From contig NZ_CP081299.1 of assembly GCF_019711195.1 (NCBI RefSeq), forward strand, positions 7,523,605 to 7,587,604: a stretch of 64,000 bases of DNA, read 5' to 3'. This document shows, one piece after another, positions 17,465 through 27,506 of this stretch. Origin of the DNA: Dyadobacter sp. NIV53. Its GTDB lineage: Bacteria > Bacteroidota > Bacteroidia > Cytophagales > Spirosomataceae. The position numbers and the translations under genes were made by a program. Below the pieces are notes generated by a model. That model was given only the letters and a program-made list of their open reading frames with translations. It was not told where the DNA came from and ran no database searches. Each line of letters begins with the position of its first letter. Within the stretch, counting starts at the first letter, position 1.

Positions 17465-18232
17465 ATGTCCGTAAAATTGTTCACACATATATTGCTGGCA
17501 AACTGCCTTGTGATCCTTGGCTTTAATCTGCTAATGCTTTTACCCGAATTGAAAGTGTATTTGCTGGATTCCAACCGCCGGATCATAACCGGGCTAAGTT
17601 TGTATACATTTCAATTTATAATGACAAAAGCTTTACTTAAAGAAAATGTATTCTGGCTGACAGATCCATTTAAACTTAAAGCTGTCTGGAGAGGAATTAT
17701 TGCTTTTGTGATCGTACTTTTATTGTCTCTCGGGTTGGTTACGATGCTGGATAAAAACAGCTTTATATCGATTGATCAAGGTGACTGGATAAATTTTTCA
17801 GGTGTATTTCTATTGAATTCCCTGCCAGGTGCTGCAATGGAAGAATGGCTGTTCCGGTATTTCCCTGTTCGTTTTGTACATTCGGCATCATTCTGGATTC
17901 CTGCCAATGCAATACTGATTTTCATGCTTTTACTTTTTACACTGATACATATTCCGGCTTTTGTATTTCAGTACAATACGGATTTGAGTTCTCTGGGAAA
18001 TATTTTTGTAACAGGTATTTTTCTGTTCCTGATTTACTTCACAACCAGAAATGTCCTATTCACGGCCCTTTTTCACGCATTTTGTAATAATCCAAAATTT
18101 CTGATGGACTCAGTTTTTAACTGGCAATACTTTTACGCGAGTGTTTTTGCAGTTACGCTTGCCTGGCCTTTTATTGCTGATAAAATTGCACATAGGGCAG
18201 CCTCCAAAAAGGAACATTATATTCAGGAATAG
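17465..18232 (+). CDS. CPBP-family intramembrane metalloprotease (Abi/CAAX-protease-like)
   Basis: 255 residues with about seven membrane segments. The CPBP motifs are intact: EExxxR as 'EEWLFR' (residues 126-131), FxxxH as 'FTLIH' (His near 162) and HxxxN as 'HAFCN' (His near 204, Asn near 208). These Glu and His residues form the active site in the Rce1-type fold. Family members process prenylated proteins in eukaryotes and peptides or bacteriocin-related substrates in bacteria; the target here is unknown. It is co-oriented with the 154-residue membrane protein just upstream. Confidence 0.82.
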   Translation: MSVKLFTHILLANCLVILGFNLLMLLPELKVYLLDSNRRIITGLSLYTFQFIMTKALLKENVFWLTDPFKLKAVWRGIIAFVIVLLLSLGLVTMLDKNSFISIDQGDWINFSGVFLLNSLPGAAMEEWLFRYFPVRFVHSASFWIPANAILIFMLLLFTLIHIPAFVFQYNTDLSSLGNIFVTGIFLFLIYFTTRNVLFTALFHAFCNNPKFLMDSVFNWQYFYASVFAVTLAWPFIADKIAHRAASKKEHYIQE

Positions 18233-18273
18233 TAAGGAAAAGCTTTTGATAACTCAGATTTAACAACTTTTGA

Positions 18274-18300
18274 AGTGGGGCACGCCTAGTGGGGCACGCC
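18274..18300. repeat. Short tandem duplication, 13-base unit
   Basis: AGTGGGGCACGCC occurs twice (18274-18286 and 18288-18300), one base apart, in the spacer between the CPBP protease and apbE. It is GC-rich against an AT-rich background. The origin is unknown. Confidence 0.8.
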
Positions 18301-18346
18301 AGGTTCTGTCAAACCTTTTATAAGCAACAGGCATTATTCATTAAAA

Positions 18347-19345
18347 ATGAAATTTAGATATATAATTCTTCACATTATTCTGTTCATTTCAGTGACGTCG
18401 GAGTTGGCGTTTGCACAAGTCCAGCGCTACTCTTATGAAAAAGGGATGATGGGTTCACCATTTGTGCTGACATTTTATGCTAAAAATGATACACTGGCAA
18501 AACAGGCAGCTGACAGCACATTTAAAAGGATCCAGCAACTGAACGATTCATTGAGCGATTATCGGGATGGCAGCGAGATCAATAAACTATCCGCAACTTC
18601 CGGCACTGGCAAATGGGTTGCAGTAAGTAAGGATTTGTTTAATATTCTGGCCGTTGCCCAGGATTTCAGTCAAAAAACTGATGGAAGTTTTGATGTAACA
18701 CTGGGGCCGGTTGTACAGGTTTGGCGTAGAGCTGTGCGGAAAGGATATTTGCCGGATAAAAACGAGATTAAAGAAGCAATGGAAAAAACGGGCTACCGGA
18801 AACTCCTGCTAGATCCCGAAACTCGACGCGTCATGCTTACTCAAAAAGGAATGAGGCTGGATATCGGGGGTTTGGGGAAAGGATTTGCTGCCGACGAAGC
18901 AATAAAAGTTATGGAAAGCTTTGGTATCACTTCGGCCCTGATAGATGCGGGTGGTAAACTGGCTATTACCAATCCTCCGCCAGCTGCAAAAGGTTGGAAA
19001 ATAAAGGTATCTTCCGGCCGCGACTCGCTTGGAACCATAGAGCTGGCAAATGCCGGAGTAGCAACTTCGGGTCCAACTTACCGTTATCTGGAATTTGAGG
19101 GCAAAAAGTATTCACATATTGTCGATCCAAAAACGGGTATTGGGCTTCAGTATCATGTACGGACAACAGTTATCTCCCCAAATGCAACAGATGCTGATGT
19201 ACTAGCTACTGCATTCAGTGTCACCGGTATTCGCAATGGCCGGAAATACCTGAAAAAATATTATTCTGCTTCAAGGGTCTGGCTGGTAGAGACCAGAAAT
19301 GGGAAAGAAACTTCATGGAATACTATTGGCCAAAAAAAGCCGTAA
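18347..19345 (+). CDS. apbE: FAD:protein FMN transferase (ApbE), exported
   Basis: 332 residues with a signal peptide ending 'ELAFAQ'. ApbE moves FMN from FAD onto a Thr of periplasm-facing flavoproteins (NqrB/C, RnfG, extracellular reductases). Visible family features are 'MGSPF' near residue 31, the 'DVTLGP' segment, 'DIGGLGKGFAADEA' near 170, 'DAGGKLA', 'YSHIVDPKTG' near 263 and the metal-binding 'NATDADVLATAF' near 285. The domain is full length. No flavoprotein target gene is adjacent. The start ATG fits a signal peptide of normal length. Confidence 0.92.
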   Translation: MKFRYIILHIILFISVTSELAFAQVQRYSYEKGMMGSPFVLTFYAKNDTLAKQAADSTFKRIQQLNDSLSDYRDGSEINKLSATSGTGKWVAVSKDLFNILAVAQDFSQKTDGSFDVTLGPVVQVWRRAVRKGYLPDKNEIKEAMEKTGYRKLLLDPETRRVMLTQKGMRLDIGGLGKGFAADEAIKVMESFGITSALIDAGGKLAITNPPPAAKGWKIKVSSGRDSLGTIELANAGVATSGPTYRYLEFEGKKYSHIVDPKTGIGLQYHVRTTVISPNATDADVLATAFSVTGIRNGRKYLKKYYSASRVWLVETRNGKETSWNTIGQKKP

Positions 19346-19639
19346 TGCCAAATAGTTTTCCCTTATTTACTTCAAATTTAAAAATGAAAAAGCTGAATAC
19401 TATCGAACTATTTTCTATTTTAATGCTTAATTAATTCTATTTGTTTTATTTTTGATGGATTTTAATTTCTATACTAAGACTGCTGATCTTAAAAAATCTG
19501 ATTTCATTATGCAGGTTTAGTAGAAATCAGAATGCAACTTAACGATATCATTAGGGTTTGCGTTTATTGAAGGTTTCTGATATATTAAGATCAATATTGA
19601 GATTAAATTGATTTGCAACTTTGCTCCACTTCACTTCAA

Positions 19640-22600
19640 ATGAAATTTCTTCCCATTCCTGACAATGAAAATGAAAGATTAAAAGCACTTCAGAATTACC
19701 TGATTCTGGATACTGAGGGTGAAGAAGAATTTGATAAAATTACCGAACTGGCCTCCCTGATCTGCGATGTTCCTATGTCATTGATTTCATTGATCGATGA
19801 AAACAGGCAATGGTTTAAATCGACCAAAGGAATTGATGTAAAAGAAACGACCAGAGAAATTGCGTTCTGCCAGTATACCATTATGGATAATGTGCTAATG
19901 GAAGTGCAGGATGCAACGAAAGATGAAAGATTTGTAGATAATGAATTCGTTATTAATGATCCTCACGTACGCTTTTATGCGGGTTACCCACTGGTTGATC
20001 CGAATGGATATTCATTAGGAACTATTTGCGTTTTGGATGATAAAGCCAAAATCCTAAATGAATCACAAAGAAAGTCGCTCAAAGTGCTGGCGAGCCAGAC
20101 AATGGCATTGATCGTAAATCAAAGAAAACGTAACGACCTTAAAAATTTCGAGACACTTTTTCGATTATCCAATGATTTGATTTGCATTGCTGGTACCGAC
20201 GGATATCTGAAAAAAATAAACCCGGCTTTTAATCGATTGCTGGGCTGGGACGAAGAAACCCTTATGAAGACCCCATTCGTCGAATTTATTCATCCTGATG
20301 ATCGCGAAAAAACCTTAACCGAAGTTGCACGGCTTTTGTCTGGTGGAGATACTGCCAATTTTTCCCAGAGATTCCTTAGGAAAGACGGTGAATATTTGCA
20401 ATTGCAATGGGTATCAACGCCCGAACCTGCAACCGGTAATCTTTTTGGCATTGCCCGAAACATTACAAAGGAAAAAATCAATGAGGACAAATTACGTGTA
20501 AGCGAGGAGAAATTCAGGTCATTTTTTGAAAATTCCCAGGGTTTGATGTGTACACATGACCTGGATGGCCGCTTCCTCACAGTCAATTCGGCAGGCGCTG
20601 TTCTTCTGGGCTACACCAAAGAGGAGGTTTCCAAACTAAGTTTATACGATCTCATTCCAGCCAGGCATCACGGAGCGTTCAAAGATTATCTGACTGAAAT
20701 AAGAGAAACGGGCCGATCAAGCGGATTGATGACAACCATGCATAAAAATGGTTCCTATAAAATATGGAGTTACCACAATATCCTGCTTAAAGCCGAGGAT
20801 GGATTTGATTATGTTATTGGTAATTCGATTGATGTAACAAAAAGCCATCAGATGGCACAAAACCTGCAGAAAATGCAGGAAATGCTTAGGCAAACCAATG
20901 AAGTTGCACGTGTAGGCGGCTGGGAAATGGACTTGGTACGTAGTACTATTTACTGGTCAGAAGTTACCAAACAAATTCATATGGTAAAGCCGGATTACAT
21001 GCCCGATCTGGAAGCGGCGTTGAGTTTTTATAAAGAAGGAGAAAGCAGGCAAACTCTGACAGAAGCAGTTGAAAAGGCGATTGCTGATGGTACATCTTTT
21101 GATCTGGAACTGGAAATGATCACTCCGGAAAATAAGGAAATATGGGTGCGGGCAATTGGCAATGCTGAGTTTGAAAATGGCATTTGTAAGAGACTCTATG
21201 GCGCATTTCAGGATATAGACGATAAAAAAAGAGCAGAACTGGAAATAGTCAATTCAAGAAAGCTGCTGAATGATGTAATGGATGCTGCCTCGGAGGTTAG
21301 TATTATAGCGACTGACAAATCGGGGATCATCACGGTCTTTAACAAAGGTGCAGAAAAAATGCTGGGTTATTCGAGTGACGAAGCTATTGGCAAGTCAGGC
21401 TCCGGACTAATCTACGTTCCCGAAGAAATACAGTTGCATAGTAAAAAACTAACAGAAAAGTACGGAAAACCTATTGAAGGATTCAGGGCATTGGTACACA
21501 CTGCTGAGCTGGAAAGTTCCGAAGTCGGTGAATGGACCTATAAAAAGAAAAACGGCACACTCTTTCCTGTTTTGGTAGTGGTAACTACGATCCGTGACTT
21601 CCACAATACAATTACCGGTTATCTGGGTGTAGCCACCGATCTGTCTGCGAGGAAGAATGCGGAGCAGGCATTAATAAATGAAAAGGCAAGGCTATCCGCT
21701 TTTGTACAACATGCCCCGGCAGCAGTTGCCATGTTCGATAAGGAAATGAAATACCTTGCGGTGAGTAATAAATGGCTGGAAGAATACAGGCTAACCGGTA
21801 GTAATATCATTGGTTTGTCGCACTATACTGTATTTCCCAATATCCTCCCGAAATGGAAAGAGATACATCAAAAGTGCCTGAAAGGCGATATTTTCACTGA
21901 GGAAGAAGAGGTATGGAGACCGGTTGGCTGGGAACATGACCAGTATTTGAAAACCGAGGTCAGGCCATGGTTTTATTTTGACGGCACAGTTGGTGGCATC
22001 ATGATTTTTACCCAGGACATCACTGAGATAATCCTTCGCCGCCAGGAATTGCGACATGCACAAATCCAGTCGGAGCAGGCAAGTATTGCGAAATCAGAAT
22101 TTCTTGCAAATATGAGCCATGAAATCAGGACACCACTTAATGGGGTAATTGGCTTTACTGACCTTGTATTAAAAACAAAATTGAACGACACGCAAAAGCA
22201 ATATTTAAGGATCGTAAACCAGTCGGCAAATGCCTTATTAGGTATTATCAACGACATTCTGGATTTTTCCAAAATAGAAGCCGGAAAGCTGGAACTGGAT
22301 ATTGACAAATGTGATATTTACGGAATGGTCGCGCAGTCGACTGATATTATTTCATTTCCGATCCAAAATAAAGGATTGGAAATGCTGCTGAATATGCCGG
22401 CAGATTTGCCAAGGTTTATTTGGGTGGATGAGATCCGGCTGAAACAGGTACTCATTAATCTCCTTAGCAACGCTTCAAAATTTACAGAAAGCGGCGAAAT
22501 TGAACTCAAAATTGAAATCCTGAAATATAATCCAGCCGAAAGCAATGACATATCCTGTCGTTTTTCTGTGCGGGATACGGGAATTGGGATTAGGAGTGAA

Positions 22601-24007
22601 AAACAGGATAAAATTTTTGAAGCATTTTTGCAGGAAGACGGTTCTACAACCAAAAAGTATGGCGGAACAGGGCTTGGACTTACTATTTCCAACAAACTTT
22701 TGGGTATGATGGGAAGCCAGCTGCAATTAAAAAGTATTCAGGGTGTGGGTAGTACTTTCTATTTTGACCTGACCATGAAATCGGAGCCGGGTGAAGCTAT
22801 TGTCTGGGCTAATGTGGATTCCATTAAAAAGGTTTTGATTGTAGACGACAATGATAACAACCGGACGATCCTGAACAAGATGCTCCAGTTATTGAAAATT
22901 GAGTCTGATCAGGTAAAAAATGGCCGCGAAGCAATTAATGCAATTAGCGGAGACACGGTTTATGACGCTGTGCTGATGGATTACCACATGCCTGAAATGG
23001 ATGGACTGGAAACGATCAGGGTAATCCGAGAAACTTTGTTAAAAGATACAGATGAACTTCCAGTTGTTTTGCTGAACAGTTCTGCTGATGATGCGACGGT
23101 TTTAAAAGGCTGTGAGGAGCTGAACGTAAATTACAGGCTGATCAAACCTATAAAACTTAGTGATATTTCATTATGCCTTTCCAGGTTATCACACAAAGAA
23201 AAAGCAGAGGAATCTTTTCAGGATGAGGAAACAAGTGAAGTAAGCAGTAAAGAATTTCTGGTATTAATAGCTGAAGACAACCCGGTCAATATGTTTCTTG
23301 CTAAAACTATTGTAAAAAAAATAGCCCCGAATTCATTGATAATGGAGGCAGAAAATGGGGCAGAAGCTGTCAATTTTTATAATAATCAACTGCCGGACAT
23401 TGTTTTTATGGATATTCAAATGCCTGAAATGAATGGTTATGAGGCAACTCTGGCAATTAGGAATTTACCTGGAAGAAGGCATGTTCCGATAATTGCGCTT
23501 ACTGCCGGAAATGTAAAAGGGGAGAAGGACAAATGTATTGAAGCAGGAATGGACGACTTTATTGCCAAACCTTTTGTAGAAGATGATATCAGGCAGATAT
23601 TCAACAAGTTCTTGGGGTTATCTGAAACAAGTGTTTCAAACGAAAATGATAACCGGCTGTCTTTTCCGTTAAATTCTCATTTCGATATGAATAAGCTACG
23701 GGATACTTATATGGATGATTATGAATTTATCTCAGAATTTTTACTTTTAACCAGTGAATCGTTAACGAAAAGTCTGGCAGATTTGAAGAAGTACCAAAAT
23801 GACAAGGATTTAAGTGGAATTAAATCAACCGGGCACAGGCTGAAAGGTGCTACGGCATCCGCATTTTTATCGGATGCGACAGACATAGCCGATACGCTTG
23901 AACATTTACAATCCTATGAGCCTGATTATATAGCACAATTACTATTTGATCTTGAAAATGAAATTAAATTGCTGCTGCCATTATTGGAAGGAATAAAAAA
24001 CAATTGA
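19640..24007 (+). CDS. Hybrid sensor histidine kinase with GAF, about five PAS, HisKA, HATPase, two REC and HPt domains
   Basis: 1455 residues from ATG 19640; this start puts the N-terminus directly at the GAF domain and is preferred over TTG 19613. In order: GAF (20-160), roughly five PAS units (165-790), HisKA with the phospho-His in 'MSHEIRTPLNG' (near 827), HATPase with 'LLSNASKFTESG' and 'GGTGLGLTIS', a first receiver 'VLIVDDND..LMDYHMPEMDG' (from about 1063), a second receiver 'VLIAEDNP..FMDIQMPEMNG' (from about 1207) and an HPt domain with His in 'GHRLKGAT' (near 1399). No membrane helix is visible, so it should sense a cytoplasmic signal. All phosphorelay residues are present. No DNA-binding output domain or partner regulator is adjacent; the next gene makes trehalose. 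Confidence 0.93.
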   Translation: MKFLPIPDNENERLKALQNYLILDTEGEEEFDKITELASLICDVPMSLISLIDENRQWFKSTKGIDVKETTREIAFCQYTIMDNVLMEVQDATKDERFVDNEFVINDPHVRFYAGYPLVDPNGYSLGTICVLDDKAKILNESQRKSLKVLASQTMALIVNQRKRNDLKNFETLFRLSNDLICIAGTDGYLKKINPAFNRLLGWDEETLMKTPFVEFIHPDDREKTLTEVARLLSGGDTANFSQRFLRKDGEYLQLQWVSTPEPATGNLFGIARNITKEKINEDKLRVSEEKFRSFFENSQGLMCTHDLDGRFLTVNSAGAVLLGYTKEEVSKLSLYDLIPARHHGAFKDYLTEIRETGRSSGLMTTMHKNGSYKIWSYHNILLKAEDGFDYVIGNSIDVTKSHQMAQNLQKMQEMLRQTNEVARVGGWEMDLVRSTIYWSEVTKQIHMVKPDYMPDLEAALSFYKEGESRQTLTEAVEKAIADGTSFDLELEMITPENKEIWVRAIGNAEFENGICKRLYGAFQDIDDKKRAELEIVNSRKLLNDVMDAASEVSIIATDKSGIITVFNKGAEKMLGYSSDEAIGKSGSGLIYVPEEIQLHSKKLTEKYGKPIEGFRALVHTAELESSEVGEWTYKKKNGTLFPVLVVVTTIRDFHNTITGYLGVATDLSARKNAEQALINEKARLSAFVQHAPAAVAMFDKEMKYLAVSNKWLEEYRLTGSNIIGLSHYTVFPNILPKWKEIHQKCLKGDIFTEEEEVWRPVGWEHDQYLKTEVRPWFYFDGTVGGIMIFTQDITEIILRRQELRHAQIQSEQASIAKSEFLANMSHEIRTPLNGVIGFTDLVLKTKLNDTQKQYLRIVNQSANALLGIINDILDFSKIEAGKLELDIDKCDIYGMVAQSTDIISFPIQNKGLEMLLNMPADLPRFIWVDEIRLKQVLINLLSNASKFTESGEIELKIEILKYNPAESNDISCRFSVRDTGIGIRSEKQDKIFEAFLQEDGSTTKKYGGTGLGLTISNKLLGMMGSQLQLKSIQGVGSTFYFDLTMKSEPGEAIVWANVDSIKKVLIVDDNDNNRTILNKMLQLLKIESDQVKNGREAINAISGDTVYDAVLMDYHMPEMDGLETIRVIRETLLKDTDELPVVLLNSSADDATVLKGCEELNVNYRLIKPIKLSDISLCLSRLSHKEKAEESFQDEETSEVSSKEFLVLIAEDNPVNMFLAKTIVKKIAPNSLIMEAENGAEAVNFYNNQLPDIVFMDIQMPEMNGYEATLAIRNLPGRRHVPIIALTAGNVKGEKDKCIEAGMDDFIAKPFVEDDIRQIFNKFLGLSETSVSNENDNRLSFPLNSHFDMNKLRDTYMDDYEFISEFLLLTSESLTKSLADLKKYQNDKDLSGIKSTGHRLKGATASAFLSDATDIADTLEHLQSYEPDYIAQLLFDLENEIKLLLPLLEGIKNN

Positions 24008-24348
24008 AAGTTTAAATAATTCTTTCATTAATTATATTAAATACTTTACAGAATATTTAAGCATGATAAATTTATCCTCTTTCGCCTTCCTGGCACGATT
24101 TATGCCTCCAACTATTTGATCCTTATTGAAGGATTGATGCTATTATTACTAAGTTTTAACTGTATTGGTTTATAGAACATTTATTACTTCCAGATTTGAA
24201 AAACATGTTGTTATTCAATTAGTTGTATGTTAAATTGATTTAAATTTCCGATAGTCATCAACCAAAATAGCTACTGTTAATTTGGGTTTAAGCATGAAAA
24301 AAGTTATATTTAATCAAACGCGTTCAGAATCCGGACGCTTTGAAAATT
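24008..24348. other. Intergenic stretch before the trehalose gene
   Basis: 341 AT-rich bases with no open frame of note, no convincing hairpin and only near-matches to the -7 promoter box (for example TATATTTA near 24306). I see nothing else in it. Confidence 0.5.
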
Positions 24349-26586
24349 ATGAAAGATTTGAAAAAAGTAGAAAATTCAGGAAGATTAATCATTATTGCCT
24401 ATCGACTTCCATTTAAAATTATTCGTGAAAATGACCAGGTTCAACTCTTCCAAAGTTCAGGAGGATTAGTGTCGGCGGTACTTTCTCTGGTTCATGAACA
24501 ACAGGAACCAATCTTTAAATCCAAAGATAAAATTCAGTGGATTGGATTTACAGAAAACACTCCCGAAGAACTGGAAGGGCAGTCACTGGCCAACGATTCT
24601 TTTCAGGCGCACCCGGTTTTTATACCAGACGATGTAAATGAAAATTATTATGAAGGTTTCTGTAATAACCTTATCTGGCCGTTATGCCATTATTTCCCAT
24701 CGCTCGCAAGATTTGAAGATGCTTATTTTGATGCATATCAATCAGCTAACAAATTGTTTTTCGATAAACTGGACGAAATTATTCAGCCGGGGGATGTAGT
24801 TTGGGTTCAGGATTACCAGCTAATGCTTTTGCCCGAGATGATCAGGAGCAAATATCCTGAAAACAAAATAGGTTTCTTTTTCCATATCCCGTTTCCTTCT
24901 TATGAGTTGTTCAGGTTGTTACCAGTTAAATGGCGGAAGGCATTAATTGATGGCATTCTTGGCGCTGATGTAGTCGGGTTTCATACCAACGATTATGTAG
25001 AATATTTCTTAAAATCGGCCAGGCTCGTTTCCGGATATGGAAATAAACTTCATTACATCAATATGAGCAACAGAATCGTTAAGGTTGATTCTTTTCCGAT
25101 CAGTATAGATTTTGCTAAATTTAATGATGCATATGATGACCCGGAAGTAGCGAAAGCCAGAACGGAAGCGCGGGAGTCGTTAAAAGAAAAAATAATTTTC
25201 TCGGTTGACCGCCTCGATTATTCAAAAGGAATATTACACAGGTTAAATGGTTTCACACGCTTTTTGGAACATTATCCGGAATGGCATGAAAAAGTGTCTT
25301 TTGTCATGGTGGTCGTTCCGTCCAGGGACAAAATTGAGCAATATCAGCAAATGAAAATGGATATTGACCAAACGGTAGGAGCGATCAATGCCAATTATGG
25401 AAATATATACTGGCAGCCTATCATTTATCAGTACCGTTCTATGCCTTATCAGGAACTTATTGGAATGTACACTGCCAGTGATGTTGCCTTGATTACACCA
25501 GTAAGAGATGGTATGAACCTGGTTTGTAAGGAATATGTAGCCAGCCGGAAAGATACACACGGCGTGCTGATTCTCAGCGAAATGGCCGGAGCTGCTGCGG
25601 AGTTGGGCGAAGCGCTCATTATAAATCCGTTAGACAGGCAGGATATTGCCGATGCCATTCAAAGGGCGTTTCATATGCCGGCTGAAGAACAAACTAAACG
25701 AATGAACGCCATGCGGGAAAGAATACGCGAATACGACGTATTTGCATGGACGAATGATTTTTTTACCCAAATGATTATGCTGGAACAAGAACACGAACGG
25801 TTAAAACAGGTATTTTTAACCAATACAGGAATTGATGCGATCCGCAATGCTTACACTTCTTCATCAAAGAGAATTTTATTTTTTGATTATGATGGCACAC
25901 TTGCACCGATTGTGCCCGATCCTTCAAAAGCGATCGTATCAGAAAGTCTAAAAAAATTAATTCTTGAAATTGCAAAAAGAGATACTATAGTTATAATCAG
26001 TGGCCGTGACAGGCATTTCTTAAATGAGCATTTTCGTGATCTTCCTGTTCATATTATTGCAGAACACGGCGCTTTGATTAAAACAAAAGGCGAGGAAGAA
26101 TGGACACTTAATGAAAACTATGAGGAAAACTGGAAGGAGAGTATCCGTCCTATACTGGATTTATACGCAAAAAGATGCCCCGGGGCTTTTGTAGAAGAAA
26201 AAGAAACCTCACTTGCATGGCATTACCGTACGGCCGAAGATAAAGATTATGCCAACAGAAGAGCACAGGAATTGTCATGGCAGCTAAAAAACTTTATCCA
26301 ACCCGAACTTAATCTTCAGATCATTGACGGTAATAAAGTTGTAGAGGTGAAAAAGACAGCTTTCAATAAAGGAACTGCGGCGAGAAGTTTTGTTGAAAAT
26401 GGCGATTATGACTTCATACTGGCTATTGGAGATGATACGACAGATGAAGATATGTTTGAAGTTCTACCTGAAAGTGCATATACCATAAAGGTTGGTGATG
26501 ATTTATCGGCAGCCCGGAACCATATCAAAAATCAGGAGCAGGTTTTCTATTTCCTGAGCTTTATGGTTTCTTCTCTTGCTGAATAG
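24349..26586 (+). CDS. otsAB: Fused trehalose-6-phosphate synthase / trehalose-6-phosphate phosphatase
   Basis: 745 residues from ATG 24349 (a TTG lies three codons earlier). Residues 1-490 are a GT20 synthase that joins UDP- or ADP-glucose to glucose-6-phosphate: 'GGLVSA' near 40, 'VWVQDYQLMLLP' near 155 and the nucleotide-sugar region 'RDGMNLVCKEY' near 386. From about 500 a HAD phosphatase follows with the nucleophile motif 'FFDYDGTLAP' (near 511), 'IISGR' and 'IGDDTTDEDMF', which removes the phosphate to give trehalose. Both active sites look intact, so one polypeptide does both steps. Trehalose is an osmotic and desiccation protectant. The gene follows the hybrid kinase in the same direction. 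Confidence 0.95.
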   Translation: MKDLKKVENSGRLIIIAYRLPFKIIRENDQVQLFQSSGGLVSAVLSLVHEQQEPIFKSKDKIQWIGFTENTPEELEGQSLANDSFQAHPVFIPDDVNENYYEGFCNNLIWPLCHYFPSLARFEDAYFDAYQSANKLFFDKLDEIIQPGDVVWVQDYQLMLLPEMIRSKYPENKIGFFFHIPFPSYELFRLLPVKWRKALIDGILGADVVGFHTNDYVEYFLKSARLVSGYGNKLHYINMSNRIVKVDSFPISIDFAKFNDAYDDPEVAKARTEARESLKEKIIFSVDRLDYSKGILHRLNGFTRFLEHYPEWHEKVSFVMVVVPSRDKIEQYQQMKMDIDQTVGAINANYGNIYWQPIIYQYRSMPYQELIGMYTASDVALITPVRDGMNLVCKEYVASRKDTHGVLILSEMAGAAAELGEALIINPLDRQDIADAIQRAFHMPAEEQTKRMNAMRERIREYDVFAWTNDFFTQMIMLEQEHERLKQVFLTNTGIDAIRNAYTSSSKRILFFDYDGTLAPIVPDPSKAIVSESLKKLILEIAKRDTIVIISGRDRHFLNEHFRDLPVHIIAEHGALIKTKGEEEWTLNENYEENWKESIRPILDLYAKRCPGAFVEEKETSLAWHYRTAEDKDYANRRAQELSWQLKNFIQPELNLQIIDGNKVVEVKKTAFNKGTAARSFVENGDYDFILAIGDDTTDEDMFEVLPESAYTIKVGDDLSAARNHIKNQEQVFYFLSFMVSSLAE

Positions 26587-26617
26587 TTGTAGAGGAACTA
26601 AAGATAACATTTGATAA

Positions 26618-26648
26618 GATTTGACAACTTTCTAAAAGTTGTCAAATC
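26618..26648 (+). terminator. Intrinsic terminator of the trehalose gene
   Basis: A perfect 14-base-pair stem (26618-26631 with 26635-26648) with a 3-base loop, followed by a T-rich tail, 32 bases after the stop codon. Confidence 0.85.
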
Positions 26649-26692
26649 TCTCTTTAATTAGCTTCTATGAAAAAGTCAGGACTTCACCATCA

Positions 26693-26917
26693 TTAAAATT
26701 TTCCATTTTTATAAAATCGCAGGAATAACCGGCGTACTTGTAGCGCTGTTTGTATCCTTTTAAAATCAGGCATATCGGATGTTAAAGTCAGCATTAGATT
26801 TTGAAAATCGTATGCCCAGTGTTTTACGTTTAATCTTTTTAGACAGTCGTGTAAGCGTTGAAATGACTTACTGTTTTTGAGCTTCGTACGAAATGAGATT
26901 TTATATGTGGAGTTCAT
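26693..26917 (-). CDS. Small HMA-fold-like protein, possibly frameshifted
   Basis: 74 residues. The order of strands and helices ('YKISFRTKL', 'LHDCLKRL', 'VKHWAYDF', 'LTLTSD', 'FKRIQTAL') recalls small heavy-metal-associated domain proteins of Bacteroidota, but the CxxC metal site is absent; only the second Cys position remains. After 'IQTAL' the frame turns into a basic, unlikely tail. In the next frame the sequence reads 'KYAGYSCDFIKMENFNDG', closer to a normal end of such domains, so a one-base frameshift near 26750 is possible. Function is unknown, and the gene call itself is tentative. Confidence 0.45.
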   Translation of the reverse strand: MNSTYKISFRTKLKNSKSFQRLHDCLKRLNVKHWAYDFQNLMLTLTSDMPDFKRIQTALQVRRLFLRFYKNGKF

Positions 26918-27058
26918 TTGTAAAATTTGATTTGAAAGTATTAGAGAACGTTTTCGAGCAGAGTTTTTAATTGCCCAAAACTCACAATAATTTATAATGA
27001 TTCCAAATAAATAAGCTTAAAATTTCCTTAGAATTTTATGGTGATTCTTGTAAAAGTG

Positions 27059-27098
27059 AAAAGCTTCACAACAATCGATCGAAAGTTGCGAAGCTTTT
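27059..27098. other. Intergenic hairpin
   Basis: A 14-base-pair stem (27059-27072 with 27085-27098, one mismatch) with a 12-base loop ending in TTTT. It lies in a 590-base gene-free stretch (26918-27506) and could be a terminator of an unseen transcript or a remnant of a small RNA. Confidence 0.5.
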
Positions 27099-27342
27099 GT
27101 GATAATCTGTTTAAGGCAGTGTTAAATTTTCTTAATTTCAACACAAACGGTATGTATCAGTTATAAACGGCAGGTATTTTAAATTTGTCATTTTAAATTT
27201 CAGAGTGGTGGGCCGCGGCGGGGATGAAATATTGACCGTATGCAGGTGCTAGTATCATCACGTTATAAGTATTTTTAAAGATGCCATAGATACAAAAATT
27301 TACATACCCACAGCAGCGCATTATCGAATTCAACTTCAATAC

Positions 27343-27496
27343 TACCATCATTGTTTCCCTAACGGCACCTTGCGCCAGCTACTCTAAATTTTGAACTCTA
27401 AACTTTGAACTCTCTCCCTTGAATAATTACCATCATTGTGTCCCTAACGGCACTTTGCGCCAGCTACTCTAAACTTTAAACTTTGAACTTTAAACT
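27343..27496. repeat. Imperfect tandem repeat, 85-base period
   Basis: About 69 bases starting TACCATCATTG at 27343 recur at 27428 with few changes (both contain CCAGCTACTCTAAA followed by AAACTTTGAACT-type runs). Within each copy the short motif AAACTTTGAACT repeats further. The array ends immediately before the 3' end of the minus-strand dipeptidase gene. Confidence 0.8.
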
Positions 27497-27506
27497 TCTA
27501 AACTTT

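Noticed and set aside
18274..18300. Tandem 13-base repeat as a possible attachment site or CRISPR remnant
   Set aside because: Only two copies one base apart, without an integrase, cas genes or spacers nearby.
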